Positions 51,127 to 52,618 of a stretch of 52,618 nucleotides of DNA are shown piece by piece. Where the stretch lies: NCBI GenBank assembly GCA_938015805.1, contig CALLXF010000040.1, positions 1 through 52,618 of the forward strand, in the 5' to 3' direction. Position 1 is the first letter of the stretch. Every line of letters starts with the position of its first letter. The position numbers and the translations under genes were made by a program. The notes below the pieces were generated by a model that had not been told where the DNA came from, searched no databases, and saw only the letters and a list, made by a program, of their open reading frames with translations. Source of the stretch: an uncultured Saprospiraceae bacterium (GTDB lineage: Bacteria; Bacteroidota; Bacteroidia; Chitinophagales; Saprospiraceae).

Positions 51127-51911
51127 CGATAGAAAATATAAGAGAGTCGGGACTTCTGGAACTTTATGTTTTAGGTGACCTAGGATTGCATGAGAAAAGC
51201 GAAATAGAAGCAGCACTACTAAAATACCCCGAACTTAAAACTGATTTATTAGAAATAGAAAAAGCGTTTTTTGCTTATGGTTCTGCTCATGGTATAAAAG
51301 CTCCACAGTCAGTCCTCAATAAGGTCTTGGATCAAACTAAAAACACAGCAAAGCCAACTAATACTACGGTTACAAAAACACCGCCAGAAGTAGAAAGTTC
51401 TAAAGGACTAAGTACTTTAATGAAAATAGGTTTCTGGGGGTTATTGGCTACTACTCTAATGTTATTTTTTACTCAGAAATCGGCTCAATCCAAATTTGAT
51501 AATGATTTTGCTACTTACAAAGAGACTTGCGATAGAGTAAATAATGATCTTAAAGAAAAAGTTGCTCTTTATAAAGAACTGAGTAAAATAGATAATAAGA
51601 TCATCGAGGTACAGGCTACGGAAAAATATCCTGATACTAAAATGATTTTTAATACCAATGAAGCGACCAAGAGGAACTTCATCCAGTTTAAATTTTTACC
51701 AGAATTAAAAAGCAATCAGTCCTATCAACTCTGGTCTCTTAAACCAGATAGTGACCCGATTCCTCTTACTGTTTTCGAAGACATTAGTGAATTATTAGAA
51801 GTAGCATTTGAGGAAGGTACTAATGCTTATGCTATTACTATCGAACCTAAAGGAGGCCAAGACGCTCCTACTCTAGAAAATCTTATCGGTGTCTTCCCAG
51901 TTGCTGGGTAA
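51117..51911 (+). CDS. RskA-like anti-sigma factor
   Basis: 264 residues. An N-terminal sigma-binding helical part (ESGLLELYVLGDLGLHEKSEIEAAL), one membrane helix (about 100-120, LMKIGFWGLLATTLMLFF), a coiled-coil segment, then an RskA C-terminal-type domain (about 165-264, YPDTKMIFNTNEA, FLPELKSNQSYQLWSLKPDSDPIP, GTNAYAITIEPKGG). This architecture holds the ECF sigma factor at the membrane until a signal causes release. It overlaps the sigma gene by 10 bases. The signal is unknown; the pair probably controls nearby DUF4331/TPR genes, by context only. Confidence 0.88.
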   Translation: MSLTIENIRESGLLELYVLGDLGLHEKSEIEAALLKYPELKTDLLEIEKAFFAYGSAHGIKAPQSVLNKVLDQTKNTAKPTNTTVTKTPPEVESSKGLSTLMKIGFWGLLATTLMLFFTQKSAQSKFDNDFATYKETCDRVNNDLKEKVALYKELSKIDNKIIEVQATEKYPDTKMIFNTNEATKRNFIQFKFLPELKSNQSYQLWSLKPDSDPIPLTVFEDISELLEVAFEEGTNAYAITIEPKGGQDAPTLENLIGVFPVAG

Positions 51912-52395
51912 TAATATCAGCCTTTAATAAATCCGATTCTCTTTCTACTCCCGTATATAATATTGTAATTGATATTGGTTAAAGCTAATTAACAATTGTA
52001 GTAATTAATCAATTCTATAAATGCATGAAGATGCATTTATATTTTGATGCTTAATAGGTAAAGTATATTCATGAGATAGTTTTAATAGTTTTAATAGTTT
52101 GTTCTATCTCGCAAAAAATGGGATGATTTTTTTATGCTCACTACCTTTAAGCATCACTTAATATAAAAATTTACTTTCTTGTTATTCATATTAAGTAAAA
52201 TAAGATACACCTTATATGCTTCTATTTTATCCGTTGTCACTTAGATAGTAATACCAGAATCTAATGGAGTACATAAGGAAATAAAAGTTTGACTATCGTT
52301 TATTGATGACTTTATTCTTTTTAATGTTTTAGTAGTGCAATAAAGAGAACTGATATAAACGGTAAAGATAGTTTTGAATGTTTTTATAGTGGTGC
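51912..52395. other. Intergenic region after anti-sigma gene
   Basis: About 480 AT-rich bases. Only very short frames are present (under 15 codons). The repeat TAGTTTTAA occurs in tandem near 52078-52100. No RNA gene is recognised, although the terminator at 52396 would end a transcript running through here. Confidence 0.5.
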
Positions 52396-52432
52396 GGGGA
52401 TTGCCTTTTGGTTTAGGCGATCCCCTTTTTTT
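52396..52432 (+). terminator. Strong rho-independent terminator (plus strand)
   Basis: GGGGATTGCC pairs with GGCGATCCCC (one wobble) around a 10-nt loop and is followed by seven T. It may end the sigma/anti-sigma transcript 485 bases downstream of its stop, or a small RNA. Confidence 0.85.
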
Positions 52433-52492
52433 ATTCCTCTTTAAAATCAGGATTCCTTCCTTTTAATTTCTTTTAGGCTAGAGTAAATTAAA

Positions 52493-52529
52493 AACATTTT
52501 GATACCAAAACAGTTGGAATCAAAATGTT
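52493..52529 (-). terminator. Rho-independent terminator (minus strand)
   Basis: AACATTTTGAT and ATCAAAATGTT form an 11-bp perfect stem with a 15-nt loop, followed on the minus strand by TTTTAATTTAC. It lies 28 bases after the stop of the partial gene at the right edge and faces the plus-strand terminator. Confidence 0.8.
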
Positions 52530-52556
52530 CTATTATTTAATCAATTCTTACGAATA

Positions 52557-52618
52557 CTAAGCACAAGTGATTTTAAGTTTAAGTTCTTTATATTCTTTAA
52601 TAGAATCTATCAGATTTA
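52557..52618 (-). CDS. C-terminal end of a minus-strand gene (partial)
   Basis: A 19-codon open tail ending in a TAG at 52557-52559 reads NLIDSIKEYKELKLKITCA, then meets a perfect terminator (52493-52529). The combination of open frame and terminator suggests the 3' end of a real gene extending beyond the window. The product cannot be named. Confidence 0.45.
   Translation of the reverse strand, partial: NLIDSIKEYKELKLKITCA

Noticed and set aside
52078-52100. Tandem TAGTTTTAA repeat
   Set aside because: Only two to three imperfect units in very AT-rich DNA; no sign of a CRISPR, VNTR or regulator site.
1-52618. CRISPR arrays, prophage genes, transposases, rRNA genes
   Set aside because: No repeat-spacer pattern, phage structural gene, IS transposase or rRNA signature was seen on either strand.

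Overview
The window reads as an AT-rich chromosomal segment of a Bacteroidota bacterium (Flavobacteriia/Saprospiria-like; the exact family cannot be settled from sequence alone). The lineage evidence is: four large secreted proteins ending in type IX secretion (T9SS, Por) sorting domains; a PorV/PorQ-family protein; an ECF sigma/FecR/TonB-receptor cassette; a LytS/LytTR pair joined to an outer-membrane beta-barrel; many lipoproteins; few Shine-Dalgarno sites; and promoters of the TTG-N19/20-TAnnTTTG type. No rRNA genes, CRISPR arrays, prophage or integrase genes are visible. One intact tRNA gene, tRNA-Ala(GGC), is present.

Layout. 1-3.9 kb: end-truncated lipoprotein gene, CX4CH haem-type lipoprotein, YihY membrane protein, a self-contained ~220-nt transcription unit with a 23-residue ORF, and a basic secreted protein. 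3.9-8.1 kb: operon of beta-barrel protein, LytS kinase and LytTR regulator. 8.2-11.15 kb: an accessory island that looks like an integron-type gene-cassette array without integrase: an unknown lipoprotein, a ParD/ParE module and a frameshifted secreted protein, each followed by an attC-like repeat, with complementary cassette ends. 11.2-18.4 kb: coiled-coil secreted protein, FAD-linked oxidase, two DUF805 proteins and a FecI/FecR/TonB-receptor operon. 18.5-23.1 kb: a 1515-residue GH74-like + GH9 glycosidase with T9SS tail. 23.2-31.9 kb: YceI/MarR pair, HMG-CoA lyase, EamA permease, YtcJ-like amidohydrolase, HMA-MauE membrane protein, PorV-like protein and gamma-glutamyltransferase. 32-37.5 kb: unknown T9SS cargo, a CotH-kinase protein with a PKD insertion, and holA. 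38.06-38.88 kb: tRNA-Ala followed by two near-identical GIY-YIG nuclease genes, each trailed by a tRNA 3'-end remnant. 39-42.9 kb: ion/osmotic operon (TrkH/KtrB, DUF3124, MscS, CorA). 43.3-51.9 kb: two tandem DUF4331 proteins and a TPR lipoprotein, facing an ECF sigma/RskA-like anti-sigma pair. The right edge has two convergent terminators and the tail of a minus-strand gene.

Functional themes: polysaccharide use (GH74-GH9 enzyme beside a FecIR-controlled TonB receptor), cell-surface display through T9SS, and ion homeostasis. The most unusual signals are (1) the cassette array with attC-like repeats, (2) the tRNA-Ala/GIY-YIG tandem units that appear to regenerate tRNA 3' ends, (3) a 10-mer, GGCGAAAGCC, found seven times and always inside genes, and (4) the small isolated transcription unit at 2.6-2.85 kb.
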